Translations under genes and position numbers: made by a program | Origin: Aliagarivorans marinus DSM 23064 | GTDB lineage: Bacteria > Pseudomonadota > Gammaproteobacteria > Enterobacterales > Celerinatantimonadaceae | DNA length: 58,589 bases | Direction: 5' to 3' | Assembly: GCF_000429485.1 (NCBI RefSeq) | Contig: NZ_AUBY01000027.1 | Coordinates: 1-58,589 of the forward strand | Notes under the pieces: model-generated | Seen by the model: only the letters and a program-made list of their open reading frames with translations | What the model was told of the DNA's origin: nothing | The model's database searches: none | Shown here: positions 8,619 to 17,473 of the stretch, in pieces | Layout: the number at the start of each line of letters is the position of its first letter | How positions within the stretch are numbered: position 1 is the stretch's first letter

Positions 8619-9494
8619 CGTCACCCATCCATGGCGTGCGCGGCGGGTGAAACTCCGAGATAAAGTGTTGGAAGCTGCCGCTAAAGCCTTGCTGCTGTCT
8701 CTCGCGGTATTCGGCATTGAGCTGGTGTTTGCGAGTTAGCATGGCATGCACCAATGACTCGAAATAGTGATTATGAAAGCCAAGGTTATCGCCGCGCTTA
8801 AGCGCTGCTAAGCAGTAGTCGTAGGCAATCTGGGCGTTGTCGGCTGCTTCCGGCTGGTGGCAGATGGAGCCGCCGTCTATGGTGTATTGATGTAGGGGCT
8901 GGCCATGCAAGGCGATAGCAGCGCTGTGTTGCATGGCGCGAAGGTTAAACAAGGTGTCTTCACCCAAAATGACTTTCGGGTTGTAGGGCTGGTGGATCAC
9001 ATCGCGGCGGAACACAAAAATCAGCGGGTATTGGTTTCGCAGTAGGCGCGGGCTGACCACAGTCGGCTGCCATCAAAGCTGACCAATGCGCTGCCCAGTT
9101 GCTGGCCAAATTGCGGCTCAGTGCTGACAATATCGGCATTATCTGCAGCCATGCCGTACTCGATGGCCAGCGGACTTAAGCTGCTGAGCCGCTCCGGATA
9201 ATAACTGTCGTCGGCATCGAGTGGCGCAATCAGCTCGCCCTGCGCTGCGTTTAACGCGATATTGCGAGCGGCGTTGGGGCCACTTTGCCGCTGCTCGGAG
9301 TAGTGCAGGCTTATTCGTTTGTCCCACAAGCCCTGCGCTTTGAGCTGGCTGCGATAATCGTAGTGGTCGTCACTGACGATAAGCATTTCCCAGTGACGAT
9401 AGCGCTGCGCCATGACACTGCGTACCGTGTCGGCAATGCTGTGTTGGGCTTTAAACGCCGGGGTAATAATTGAAACCAGTGGCTGTTGGGTCAT
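8611..9494 (-). pseudogene. Family 2 glycosyltransferase with a frameshift
   Basis: The 5' part (from ATG 9494) encodes a GT2 N-terminus, VSIITPAFKAQHSIADTV, with the DxD-like APLDADDSYYPE. At about 9045-9055 the frame changes: the first frame ends shortly after LWSARAYC, and the other frame continues with RLLRNQYPLIFVFRRDV to the stop at 8611. The total length of 884 bases is one short of a multiple of three, so one missing base in or near GGTCAGCCCGCGCC explains it. Intact, the product would be about 294 residues, acting on a cell-surface glycan. Its neighbour, the MBL gene, is also broken. Confidence 0.83.
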
Positions 9495-9595
9495 GGCTCA
9501 TGGACGGACGATGCGGTTCCATGGGCTTATTGCATCAACACTCGGTGACAAAACAATGACAAGGGGCCATAGCAGGCGACCCCTTTGGGCAGGGA

Positions 9596-9793
9596 TTAGC
9601 GTTCCAACACCAAATCAGTGCAGCCTTTGGCGCAGCGGATCTGAAAGCCTTGCTGATGGGCTGATACCTGCAAGGCCTGACGGCAAGTGGGGCAGAACTG
9701 CGCCTGGCCCTTGAGTAAGCGCTTGAGCATTTGTTGATGCTCGCGAAATTGCTGGCTGCGCTGGCGGTTCCAGTCTTTGAGTTTATCGTTCAT
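9596..9793 (-). CDS. Small zinc-ribbon-like protein
   Basis: A 65-residue basic protein with a helical N-terminus (KLKDWNRQRSQQFREHQQML) and a C-terminal pair of cysteine knuckles, CPTC about 16 residues before CAKGC, fitting a zinc ribbon. I do not recognise a named family. Its start region lies in a threefold 14-bp tandem repeat that duplicates the start codon context, so the exact start is uncertain. It is unlinked to neighbours by overlap. Confidence 0.65.
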   Translation of the reverse strand: MNDKLKDWNRQRSQQFREHQQMLKRLLKGQAQFCPTCRQALQVSAHQQGFQIRCAKGCTDLVLER

Positions 9794-9824
9794 TGCTTAT
9801 CGTTCACTACTTATCGTTCATAGC
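9783..9824. repeat. Three tandem 14-bp repeats over a start codon
   Basis: TTATCGTTCA begins at 9783, 9797 and 9811, each followed by four variable bases. On the minus strand each unit contains a TGAACGATAA sequence, so the translation start of the small zinc-ribbon gene is duplicated upstream twice (ATG or GTG variants). Confidence 0.85.
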
Positions 9825-10016
9825 GGGGCTCGGCGGGATAACGCAGGCAGCTTAGCAAGATCTGAGCGAGGGGAACAGCATCTACGGCCCTTCGCTCAAA
9901 GTACTGTTCGATTAATTCGATTAAAAGCTACGAAACTATCCGCTTTTTTCCTAGCAAATCGAAGTTAAGCTTATACCAACCATACCACTTACAAAGGAAA
10001 CGCAGCAGGAGGCGTT

Positions 10017-10973
10017 ATGGGGTTATTAGTCGAAGGCACATGGCACACCGATTGGTATGACACAAAAACCAGCGGTGGCGAGTTTATTCGCAGTGAAGCG
10101 CAGTTTCGCAACTGGGTCTATCCTGCCGACTCGGCCAAGGACGGAGAGTTTGTGGCAGAAGCCGGGCGCTATCATCTGTTTGTGTCGCTGGCCTGCCCGT
10201 GGGCACATCGCACCCTGATTTTCCGCAAGCTGTTGGGATTGGAAGAGGTCATCAGCGTATCCTTGGTTAAGCCAGAGATGCTCGACCATGGCTGGGAGCT
10301 GTTCCCAGATGGCCCGCTGCCAGAGCTGCCAGAACTGGACTACCTACACCAGGTGTACACCCAACACGACGCCAACTATTCAGGGCGGGTTACCGTGCCG
10401 GTGTTGTGGGACAAAAAACTTGGGCGGATCGTCAACAACGAGTCAGCCGAGATTATCCGTATCCTCAATCAAAGCTTTGCACCGTTAGTGGGGGCAGCCC
10501 AAGATTACTACCCGGATGGGCTCAAAGCGCAGATTGATGAGGTTAACGAGTTTGTCTATCACCGTATCAATAACGGCGTCTACAAAGTGGGTTTTGCCAC
10601 CGCCCAAGCGGTGTACGAAAAGCATCTTCAGGCGCTGTTTGCGGCCTTGGATGAGCTGGAGCTGCGCTTGTCTGGTCAGCCATATTTGGCCGGCGAGCAA
10701 CTGACCGAGGCCGACTGGCGCCTGTTTACCACCTTGATTCGCTTTGATGCGGTCTACGTGGGGCATTTCAAATGCAATCTGCGCCGTATCGAGGATTATC
10801 CGAATCTGTCGAACTACCTACGTCAGCTCTATCAAGTGCCCGGGGTGGCGGAAACGGTGAATTTTGAGCACATCAAGACCCACTACTACTACAGCCACAC
10901 CATGATCAATCCCAATCAGGTTGTGCCAACAGGGCCCGTCCTCGATTTCACGCGAGCGCACAATCGCGCTTAG
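10017..10973 (+). CDS. yqjG: Glutathionyl-hydroquinone reductase (Xi-class GST)
   Basis: A 318-residue enzyme of the YqjG/PcpF group. It reduces glutathionyl-hydroquinones with glutathione in the cytoplasm. The N-terminal thioredoxin-like domain has the family motif SLACPWAHRT with the catalytic Cys near residue 60. The binding segment VPVLWDKKLGRIVNNESAEI is present, and the C-terminal helical domain includes LAGEQLTEADWRLFTTLIRFD. The ATG follows AGGAGG. It stands alone and is convergent with the downstream binding-protein gene, 8 bases apart. It may belong to the oxidative-stress theme of the region, but no ECF promoter was seen upstream. Confidence 0.93.
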   Translation: MGLLVEGTWHTDWYDTKTSGGEFIRSEAQFRNWVYPADSAKDGEFVAEAGRYHLFVSLACPWAHRTLIFRKLLGLEEVISVSLVKPEMLDHGWELFPDGPLPELPELDYLHQVYTQHDANYSGRVTVPVLWDKKLGRIVNNESAEIIRILNQSFAPLVGAAQDYYPDGLKAQIDEVNEFVYHRINNGVYKVGFATAQAVYEKHLQALFAALDELELRLSGQPYLAGEQLTEADWRLFTTLIRFDAVYVGHFKCNLRRIEDYPNLSNYLRQLYQVPGVAETVNFEHIKTHYYYSHTMINPNQVVPTGPVLDFTRAHNRA

Positions 10974-10981
10974 TGAAACGC

Positions 10982-11737
10982 TCAGGGCACATTCAAGCCA
11001 TACTGCTCGACCAGCAGGCGCTGCTGCTCGCGAACCGCCTCCAAGGCCTGCTGGTAGCATTCGATCTGGCTATCTGGGGTATCGCGGTGGAAGGCCAGGT
11101 AGTTACCCAGCCGGTCGATGGTTAACACCGAGGTGATGTTCTGGGCGGGTTCGCCCAGTCGTTGCTGCAAAGCGTGCAGGCCTTTGTTGGAGATGATCAT
11201 AAAGTCGACCCGGCCAGCCTGTAGCAGCCGATAAGCAGCGTCGTAGCTTTTGACGCGCTGCATCTTCTCCAGCGGGTAGTCGGCCTCGAACAATAGCTGC
11301 TCGGAGATGTCATCTCTGAGTACCGCAATACTTAAATGCTTGATTTGCGACAAGCTGTCGATGTCTGAAGTGAAATCACTGCGGCTCAGCAGCCGCAAAT
11401 CCAAGGTAAACAGCGGGCCGACCCACTTAAACAACTCGCTACGTCCCGGTGTTTTCGACATCGCGAACAGTACTGTGCCGGGCTGCTGCTGCACCAAGCG
11501 ATAGCCTCTGGCCCAGGGCACCACTTTAATGGGCTGCTGCTCTTGTTCCAGCTGCTGCCAGATAAGTCGTAAGCTGTCGACGGCGGCGCCTTTTAGTTCG
11601 CCATTCTCCATATAGTTAATCGGTGCGTAGTCTTCGGTGTAAAAGGAGAGTGGGGATAAACACGCGGCTAAGGGTTTGCTTAGCGGGGAGAGTGATAGTA
11701 GTAGAGTGAGCGTTGCAAGGTAGCACCAGGGAGCCAT
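10982..11737 (-). CDS. Periplasmic substrate-binding protein, SBP family 3-like
   Basis: A 251-residue protein with a hydrophobic signal peptide ending near PLAAC. The SBP_bac_3-like fold shows in LSFYTEDYAPINYMENGELKGAAVDSL at the start of the mature protein and RVDFMIISNKGLHAL later. No permease or ATPase genes are adjacent. It therefore belongs to the orphan solute-binding-like proteins common in Shewanella and Vibrio relatives. The ligand is unknown. Confidence 0.82.
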   Translation of the reverse strand: MAPWCYLATLTLLLSLSPLSKPLAACLSPLSFYTEDYAPINYMENGELKGAAVDSLRLIWQQLEQEQQPIKVVPWARGYRLVQQQPGTVLFAMSKTPGRSELFKWVGPLFTLDLRLLSRSDFTSDIDSLSQIKHLSIAVLRDDISEQLLFEADYPLEKMQRVKSYDAAYRLLQAGRVDFMIISNKGLHALQQRLGEPAQNITSVLTIDRLGNYLAFHRDTPDSQIECYQQALEAVREQQRLLVEQYGLNVP

Positions 11738-11910
11738 AGCGAAACAAGAGAGCCGTTAATGTGACACGTTCTCAAGCTATAGCACAGCCCCCTGCACTTA
11801 GCGAAGTTCAACCAGTTGTTTAGCCTTAGGTTTATAAGGCGCGAAGCATATTGGCCAGTAGCGTTAGGTTAACTAACACCAGGCTGCCACTTATCGGCGT
11901 TTTTGTGTCA

Positions 11911-11957
11911 CGCTTAACACTCAGTCTTGGTACTTATAACGGGCTGAGTGTTAAGCG
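11911..11957. terminator. Perfect 14-bp inverted repeat downstream of kefB
   Basis: CGCTTAACACTCAG (11911-11924) and its exact complement CTGAGTGTTAAGCG (11944-11957), with a 19-base spacer. It follows the kefB stop on the minus strand. There is no U-run on either side, so it is not a classical intrinsic terminator; it could be a transcript-end structure or a protein site. Confidence 0.5.
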
Positions 11958-11968
11958 CTTATTTCAAG

Positions 11969-13897
11969 TTAAGTGTCTTGGGGATCTTTAAAGTCGTCCA
12001 GGTAGTCCTTTGGTGGCGGCGTCCAGCCGCGCTCGGTCATCGAGTGTTTATCGGCGCGATCTACCTTCATGGCATCACCGAGTAGCAGCTCCATCTGCAT
12101 AAACAGTTCGCGATAGTGCGGAGTAAAGCGGTTGTCCTCGGTGGCATTCAGCCAGCTCTGGTAGAGGGTATCGCGGTTGTCCTTCTCCACCTGATCAAAG
12201 GCGTTCTTAAGCTGTTCAGATTTGAAGGGGTGATAACCAAGGCTGGAGAGCGCTTGCCCGCCAAGCTCCAGCGCAGAGTAATAGGCCTCGGTGACCACAA
12301 AATCGGCCCCTAAACGGCGCAGCTCATAGGCATGGCCGCGGTCATAGGCCCTAGCCATCACCTTGACGTGAGGATAGGCGTGTTTGACGTACTCTACTAC
12401 CTGGTTCACCCGGGCGTGGTCATCGATGGCCACCACCATCAGCTTGGCTTGCTCAATCCCGGCGGTATGCAGCAAGTCGGGGTTGGTAGCATCGCCGAAG
12501 TAGCTCTTGATATTGATGCGGCGCATCAGGTCCACCTGACCGGCTTGATGATCCAGTACCACGGTGTTGACGCCGTTAGCCACCAAAAAGCGGTTCACAA
12601 TCTGACCGAAACGACCGATACCGGCGACAATCACCGTGCCAGTTTCTTCGATCTCGTCCGCCTCGCGCTCGTTCTCGGTTTGCTCGTAGCGCGGCACGAT
12701 CAGCTTGTCGTAGAGGATGAATAAAGCCGGGGTGAGGAACATTGAGATCGCCACCGCTAGCGACAAGGTTTGGGTTAGCTCCACCGGCAGCACGTTTTGC
12801 TGTACCGAGTAGCTGAGCAGTACAAAGCCGAACTCACCGGCCTGCGCCAAACTCAAGGCGAACAGCCAGCGGTCGGTGCCTTGTAGCTTAAATGCTGGGG
12901 TTAAGGCGAGTAGGATCAGGATTTTGATTAGCATCAGGCCCAAGCTGAGCCCTAGGATTGTCCCGAGGCTGGAGAACAAGATGCCAAAGTCGACGCCCGC
13001 GCCCACCGTGATAAAGAACAGCCCCATCAACAAGCCTTTAAATGGCTCGATATTGGATTCCAACTCATGGCGGAACTCACTGTTGGCCAGCACCACCCCG
13101 GCGAGGAAGGTACCCAGCGCTGGAGACAGTCCCACCAGACTCATTAGCGCGGCAATGCCGATCACCAAGCCCAAGGCGGCGGCGGTGAAGATCTCACGCA
13201 GCCCGGCACTGGCGACATAGGTCAGCAGTGGGCGGGTGAGAAAATGTCCGCCAACCACGACCAATACCACCGATGCAATCACCACCAGCGCATAGGCCCA
13301 AGCGGGTAGCCCGGCCACTAACGACAGCTCTTCATGGTGCTCTGCCAAGTGCTCAGCGCCATGGGCGGCGGCTTCCACCAGCTCAGGCAAGGCCAATAGC
13401 GGTAGCAGCGCCAAGATAGGGATTACCGCGATATCCTGGAACAGCAGCACCGAGAAGGCACCGCCACCACCCTCGGTTTTACCCAGACCCTTCTCATTAA
13501 AGGTCTGCAGCACGATTGCGGTGGAGGAGAGGGCAAAGATAAGGCCGATGGCCAGTGAGATGGTCCAGCTTTGGCCGAGTAGCATGGCGATGCCCATCAC
13601 CGCTAAGGTGGTCAGGCTCACTTGCAAGCCGCCCAGGCCTATCAAACGACTGCGCATCTCCCACAGCATCTTGGGTTCGAGCTCCAGGCCCACCAAAAAC
13701 AGCATCATCACCACACCAAACTCGGCGAAGTGTTGGATATCGTTGGTTTCAGCCCCTACCAGTCCGGCGATTGGACCAATAAACACCCCGGCAATCAGGT
13801 AGCCGAGCACTGAGCCAAGTCCTAAGCGTTTTGCCAATGGCACGGCGATAACCGCTGCACACAGGTAAATCAGTGCCTGTAGGAAGTAAAGCGTCAT
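11969..13897 (-). CDS. kefB: KefB/KefC-type glutathione-regulated potassium efflux antiporter
   Basis: A 642-residue CPA2 antiporter. The N-terminal two thirds has about 12-13 membrane helices (residues 1-380, e.g. LGSVLGYLIAGVFIGPI). An RCK domain begins near residue 400 with GTVIVAGIGRFGQIVNRFL (Rossmann GxGxxG) and an acidic ligand-binding loop. Family members export potassium and import protons when glutathione adducts bind the RCK domain, acidifying the cytoplasm for protection against electrophiles. It overlaps the upstream KefG-like gene by four bases. KefB and KefC cannot be separated with certainty by eye; a 202-203-residue ancillary protein favours the KefB-KefG pair. Confidence 0.9.
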   Translation of the reverse strand: MTLYFLQALIYLCAAVIAVPLAKRLGLGSVLGYLIAGVFIGPIAGLVGAETNDIQHFAEFGVVMMLFLVGLELEPKMLWEMRSRLIGLGGLQVSLTTLAVMGIAMLLGQSWTISLAIGLIFALSSTAIVLQTFNEKGLGKTEGGGGAFSVLLFQDIAVIPILALLPLLALPELVEAAAHGAEHLAEHHEELSLVAGLPAWAYALVVIASVVLVVVGGHFLTRPLLTYVASAGLREIFTAAALGLVIGIAALMSLVGLSPALGTFLAGVVLANSEFRHELESNIEPFKGLLMGLFFITVGAGVDFGILFSSLGTILGLSLGLMLIKILILLALTPAFKLQGTDRWLFALSLAQAGEFGFVLLSYSVQQNVLPVELTQTLSLAVAISMFLTPALFILYDKLIVPRYEQTENEREADEIEETGTVIVAGIGRFGQIVNRFLVANGVNTVVLDHQAGQVDLMRRINIKSYFGDATNPDLLHTAGIEQAKLMVVAIDDHARVNQVVEYVKHAYPHVKVMARAYDRGHAYELRRLGADFVVTEAYYSALELGGQALSSLGYHPFKSEQLKNAFDQVEKDNRDTLYQSWLNATEDNRFTPHYRELFMQMELLLGDAMKVDRADKHSMTERGWTPPPKDYLDDFKDPQDT

Positions 13898-14505
13898 GCT
13901 CCCTCCTTAATGATCTGCTCGAGCTGATGGTTGAGAAGCTCGTTTGGGGCGACGTGCTCGATCGCCAAGCTGTCGCTCACCAAGGCCTCTAGCAGGCTGC
14001 GCCAGTGCTGGATATGCTCTGGCAGGCGGCCTTCATCCACCGCAGTGCGTGAGCCAAACAAGGCAAACGGCGGCAGGTAGTGCATACCGGTAAGGTTGGC
14101 GGTTTGCTCCAAGGGGCGCAACAGCTCCCAAATCTGATAATGGTTATAGCCTCCTTTACGGTAAGCGGAAGCAGCTCCGCCGGCAGTGAGCGAACATAAG
14201 AAGGTTTTGCCCTGTAGCTCTTTGCCCTCGCTGCCATAGGCGAAGCCATATTCCAGCACCAAGTCCTGCCACTCCTTGAGTATTGCTGGGGTGGAGTACC
14301 AATACAGCGGGAACATAAAGATCACCACTTGGTGCTCTCGCAGCCGTTGCTGCTCGCGGTCGACATTTATCCTAAAACTGGGGTACTCGGCGTACAGGTC
14401 GACCGCGGTGACGCCCGCAATTTTTTTGGCTTCTTTAAATAGGGGGCGGTTAATTTCGGAGCGATCCTGCGAGGGATGGGCAAACAATAACAAAACCTTA
14501 GACAT
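13894..14505 (-). CDS. kefG: KefG/KefF-type ancillary NAD(P)H-quinone-oxidoreductase-like protein
   Basis: A 203-residue flavodoxin-fold protein. KVLLLFAHPSQDRSEIN binds the FMN phosphate, FMFPLYWYSTPAILKEWQD gives the second flavin loop, and LTAGGAASAYRKGGYNHY follows, as in MdaB/KefF/KefG. In the family it binds the membrane antiporter and is needed for full efflux activity. The ATG at 14505 has AAGGA five bases upstream and is preferred over the ATG at 14511. The stop overlaps the kefB start (ATGA). Confidence 0.9.
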   Translation of the reverse strand: MSKVLLLFAHPSQDRSEINRPLFKEAKKIAGVTAVDLYAEYPSFRINVDREQQRLREHQVVIFMFPLYWYSTPAILKEWQDLVLEYGFAYGSEGKELQGKTFLCSLTAGGAASAYRKGGYNHYQIWELLRPLEQTANLTGMHYLPPFALFGSRTAVDEGRLPEHIQHWRSLLEALVSDSLAIEHVAPNELLNHQLEQIIKEGA

Positions 14506-14576
14506 CGGCATCCTTGAACGAAGGGTTTAGCTTCAAGTTAGCACAGATTTTCGGCCTTCAGGGAACGGAAGGGGGC

Positions 14577-16133
14577 TTATAGCTCATTGATTTGCGAAAG
14601 ATAGTATTCGGCCTGCTCTAGTATGGCCTGTTGCTGTGCTGGCTCTTTTAGAAACCAGTTGCGATAGGCGATGGCCAGGCGATGGTTGTTGGCCAGTAGG
14701 TGCTGGTTGCGGTGTAGAAAATGCCAATAAAAACTGTTCAGCGGGCAGGCCTGCTCACCGGTTTTTGGCTTAGCCTTGTAATGGCAACCCTTGCAGTAAT
14801 CGCTCATCTTGGAGACATAGTTGGCACTGGCTGCATAGGGCTTGGTGGCGAGTACACCGCCATCGGCAAACAGCGCCATGCCGCGGGTATTTGGCATCTC
14901 TACCCACTCAATGGCATCGATGTAGATGCCAAGGTACCAATCATCCACTTGCTCGGGGGCTACCCCGGTGAGCAGGCAGAAGTTACCGGTGATCATCAGG
15001 CGTTGGATATGGTGGGCATAGGCGTACTCCAAGGACTGGCCTATCGCTTGGCGCAGGCAGTTCATCTTGGTGTCGCCATTCCAGAAGTACTCTGGCAGTG
15101 GGCGCGAGGCGGCGAAGGTATTCTTTTGGCCATACTCGGGCATTAGTTGCCAGTAGATCAAACGGATGTACTCGCGCCAACCTAAGATCTGCCGCACAAA
15201 GCCTTCGATCTGAGCCAAGTCTATCTGCTGAGGCTGGGCCTGGTAGCTGGCCAATGCTGCGTCGACCACTTCGCGCGGTGACAGCAGCTTGCAGTTGAGG
15301 GCAAACGACAAGCGGCTATGGCTTAGGCTCCAGCTGTTGTCTACATCGCTTAGCATGGCATCTTGAAAGCGGCCGAAGCTGGGAAGAAGGTGGGTACAAA
15401 AGAAGTCCAGTAGCTGTGTGGCTTGGTCGCGGTCTACCGGCCAGAGCAGGCTATCTCCCAATTGACCGATGGTGGCGATATTGTGCTTCTCAATACGCTG
15501 CCTCACCTCGTCCACCGGATTGGCAAACATTAGGGGTTGGGCCAGCTCAGCGGCCTGCTCGGGCTTGATGCTTTGACGGTTCTGCTTGTCGTAGTTCCAC
15601 TTACCTCCCTCTGGGCGGCCCTCGTCGTCAAGCAGGATCGAGAAACGCTTACGCATCTGGCGGTAGAACACCTCCATGGCTTGGGTCGCGGCCTTGGGGT
15701 AGTCATCCAGTTGCGGCTGAGTGAGGTAAAAGTGCTCGCTGTCTACGCAGCGACATGGCAGCTGCGATTGCTGACTAAAACGCTGCAGCTGCTCGCTCAA
15801 ACGATACTCATCGGGTTGCTGATAGGCAAACTGCTGAATGCCGTGACGCTGACAAGTCGCGCTCAGTAAGGCTGGCAAGTCGGCATACTCTGCGCTTTCA
15901 TCGAGGGTTAGATACAGCACCTGATGGCCGTGCTCTCGAAGCATTGCAGCAAAGCGCTGCATGGCGACAAAGAAGGCGCAAACCTTTTGGATATGATGAC
16001 GGGTGTAGCTGGCCTCTTGGTGCAGCTCGGCGATCAAGTAGAGTGCGCCGTCGTCGCGATGCTCAAACCAGCTATGCTGCTGGTTGAGCTGGTCGCCAAG
16101 GATAAGCCGCAGCTCACGATAGGACTTGTTCAT
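14577..16133 (-). CDS. Iron-sulfur bacterial photolyase/cryptochrome (FeS-BCP, PhrB-like)
   Basis: A 518-residue cryptochrome/photolyase-family protein of the prokaryotic (6-4) photolyase (FeS-BCP) group. It opens with LRLILGDQLNQQHSWF. The four Cys at residues 359, 447, 450 and 463 (in MNCLRQ, YCKGC and ACPLN) have spacings 88/3/13, the same as the 4Fe-4S ligands of Agrobacterium PhrB. In the family, FAD is the catalytic cofactor, dimethyl-ribityllumazine the antenna, and the substrate a (6-4) photoproduct. The ATG at 16133 has GGGAG upstream and is preferred to the one at 16166, which would overlap the next gene. It is the last gene of the folX-folE-folM-cry operon. Confidence 0.93.
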   Translation of the reverse strand: MNKSYRELRLILGDQLNQQHSWFEHRDDGALYLIAELHQEASYTRHHIQKVCAFFVAMQRFAAMLREHGHQVLYLTLDESAEYADLPALLSATCQRHGIQQFAYQQPDEYRLSEQLQRFSQQSQLPCRCVDSEHFYLTQPQLDDYPKAATQAMEVFYRQMRKRFSILLDDEGRPEGGKWNYDKQNRQSIKPEQAAELAQPLMFANPVDEVRQRIEKHNIATIGQLGDSLLWPVDRDQATQLLDFFCTHLLPSFGRFQDAMLSDVDNSWSLSHSRLSFALNCKLLSPREVVDAALASYQAQPQQIDLAQIEGFVRQILGWREYIRLIYWQLMPEYGQKNTFAASRPLPEYFWNGDTKMNCLRQAIGQSLEYAYAHHIQRLMITGNFCLLTGVAPEQVDDWYLGIYIDAIEWVEMPNTRGMALFADGGVLATKPYAASANYVSKMSDYCKGCHYKAKPKTGEQACPLNSFYWHFLHRNQHLLANNHRLAIAYRNWFLKEPAQQQAILEQAEYYLSQINEL

Positions 16134-16150
16134 CGACACGCTCCCACGGC

Positions 16151-17473
16151 TCAGCTCACTGGCCAATCGGCTGCGTCGACGCTATCGACAACGGTGCTGG
16201 CGGCAGTGTTGCCTTGCCAGCGGGTGATGTACGCGCCGTCGGGGTCGTAGGTTTGCTGCTGATGCTCAAGGTTGAAGTGGCGCCCGTCACGCGGGTCGGC
16301 TCCCACGCCTGCAATGTATTGCCAGTTTCCCCAGTTGACCGCCTCATCGTAGTCAATCAACTGCTGGGCGAAGTAGTGGGCACCACAGCGCCAGTCGAGG
16401 GCCAGTTCGTTGACCAGCGCGCTGGCCACGATTTGGCGCATGCGGTTGCTGATATAGCCGGTTTGGTTGAGCTGCTTCATCCCGGCGTTGACCAGTGGCC
16501 ACGGCGTTGAGCCTTGCGACCAACTTAAGAAACGCTGCGGGTAGTAGCTAGTGAGCGGGCTGTTGGCATTAATACCGGAGAAGCGATACAGCCGCTGCCC
16601 GTAATATCGGGCGTAGTGATGGAAGAACTCGCGCCACAGCAGCTCAAAGAATATCCAATAGCTGGAGTCGTTTCGCCCATGCTGTTGCTCATAGCCCAAT
16701 AGCTGATGGACAACTTGCTTGGGAGACACGCATCCGAGCGCCAGCCAAGGGGAGAACTTGCAGCTGGATGTCCAGTCATCTAGCGCGTTGCGGGTTTGCT
16801 TGTAGCTGCTGGCCAGATTGCTGGCAAAGTAGCGCTCAAGGTGGGCAAGCCCTGCCTGTTCGCCACCTTTGAAGTCGGGATGGCGCTGATCGCTGGGTAG
16901 CGAAGGCAGCTTAGCGACGGTTATCGGTAGGCCTGCCGGTAACTGCTTGGGAGCGGGTTCGGGCGAGTCGACCAACAGCTTCTCGGCGATACTGCGAAAC
17001 TTGGAGAAGGAGCGGGGGAAGCCATTCGCGACCGGTACGCTGTCGTGATTAAACAAGCTGCGATTGTTAATCAAGTGCATCGACAAATGGGGATGTAGCT
17101 CGGCCAGCTGGTCGAGCTGTGCTTGCTCGGGGGCCAGCGAGGTTTGCCCTTGAACCAGATGCTCGACATGGTAGAGCTCAATAATCTTTGAGAGTGCCTG
17201 CACGGGTTCGCCGTAGCAGACCAGCAGCTGCTGCCCAAGCGCTTCAAGCGAGGTTTGCAAGTCTTGCAGGCTTTGCTGGAGGAAGTGCCAACGGGCACCC
17301 GCTATCCCTTGCTGTGTGTAAAGGTTGGGGCGAAAGCACTGTTCGTCGATGCAGTACACGCACAGTAGCCGCTTAGCATTGTTAGCAGCGTACAGAAGCG
17401 CGGAGTTATCTTGCACACGCAGATCGAGGGTGAAGCGCAGCAGCCAAACTGGCTGCCCGTCGTGAGCTTTCAT
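16151..17473 (-). CDS. DASH-family cryptochrome
   Basis: A 440-residue photolyase-superfamily protein. An N-terminal alpha/beta antenna domain precedes a helical FAD domain containing GYISNRMRQIVASALVNEL, the NWGNWQYIAGVGADPRDGRHFN segment and the DASH-typical ending YDPDGAYITRW. DASH cryptochromes repair cyclobutane dimers in single-stranded DNA and bind FAD, usually with methenyl-tetrahydrofolate as antenna. The stop is 17 bases before the FeS-BCP start, and the start overlaps folM by four bases. Co-transcription with pterin genes is notable because the usual antenna is pterin-derived. A class I CPD photolyase is the alternative, but the C-terminus favours DASH. Confidence 0.88.
   Translation of the reverse strand: MKAHDGQPVWLLRFTLDLRVQDNSALLYAANNAKRLLCVYCIDEQCFRPNLYTQQGIAGARWHFLQQSLQDLQTSLEALGQQLLVCYGEPVQALSKIIELYHVEHLVQGQTSLAPEQAQLDQLAELHPHLSMHLINNRSLFNHDSVPVANGFPRSFSKFRSIAEKLLVDSPEPAPKQLPAGLPITVAKLPSLPSDQRHPDFKGGEQAGLAHLERYFASNLASSYKQTRNALDDWTSSCKFSPWLALGCVSPKQVVHQLLGYEQQHGRNDSSYWIFFELLWREFFHHYARYYGQRLYRFSGINANSPLTSYYPQRFLSWSQGSTPWPLVNAGMKQLNQTGYISNRMRQIVASALVNELALDWRCGAHYFAQQLIDYDEAVNWGNWQYIAGVGADPRDGRHFNLEHQQQTYDPDGAYITRWQGNTAASTVVDSVDAADWPVS

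Noticed and set aside
14577-16166. Upstream start at 16166 for the FeS photolyase
   Set aside because: It would overlap the DASH gene by 16 bases without a ribosome-binding site; ATG 16133 has GGGAG and a normal N-terminus.
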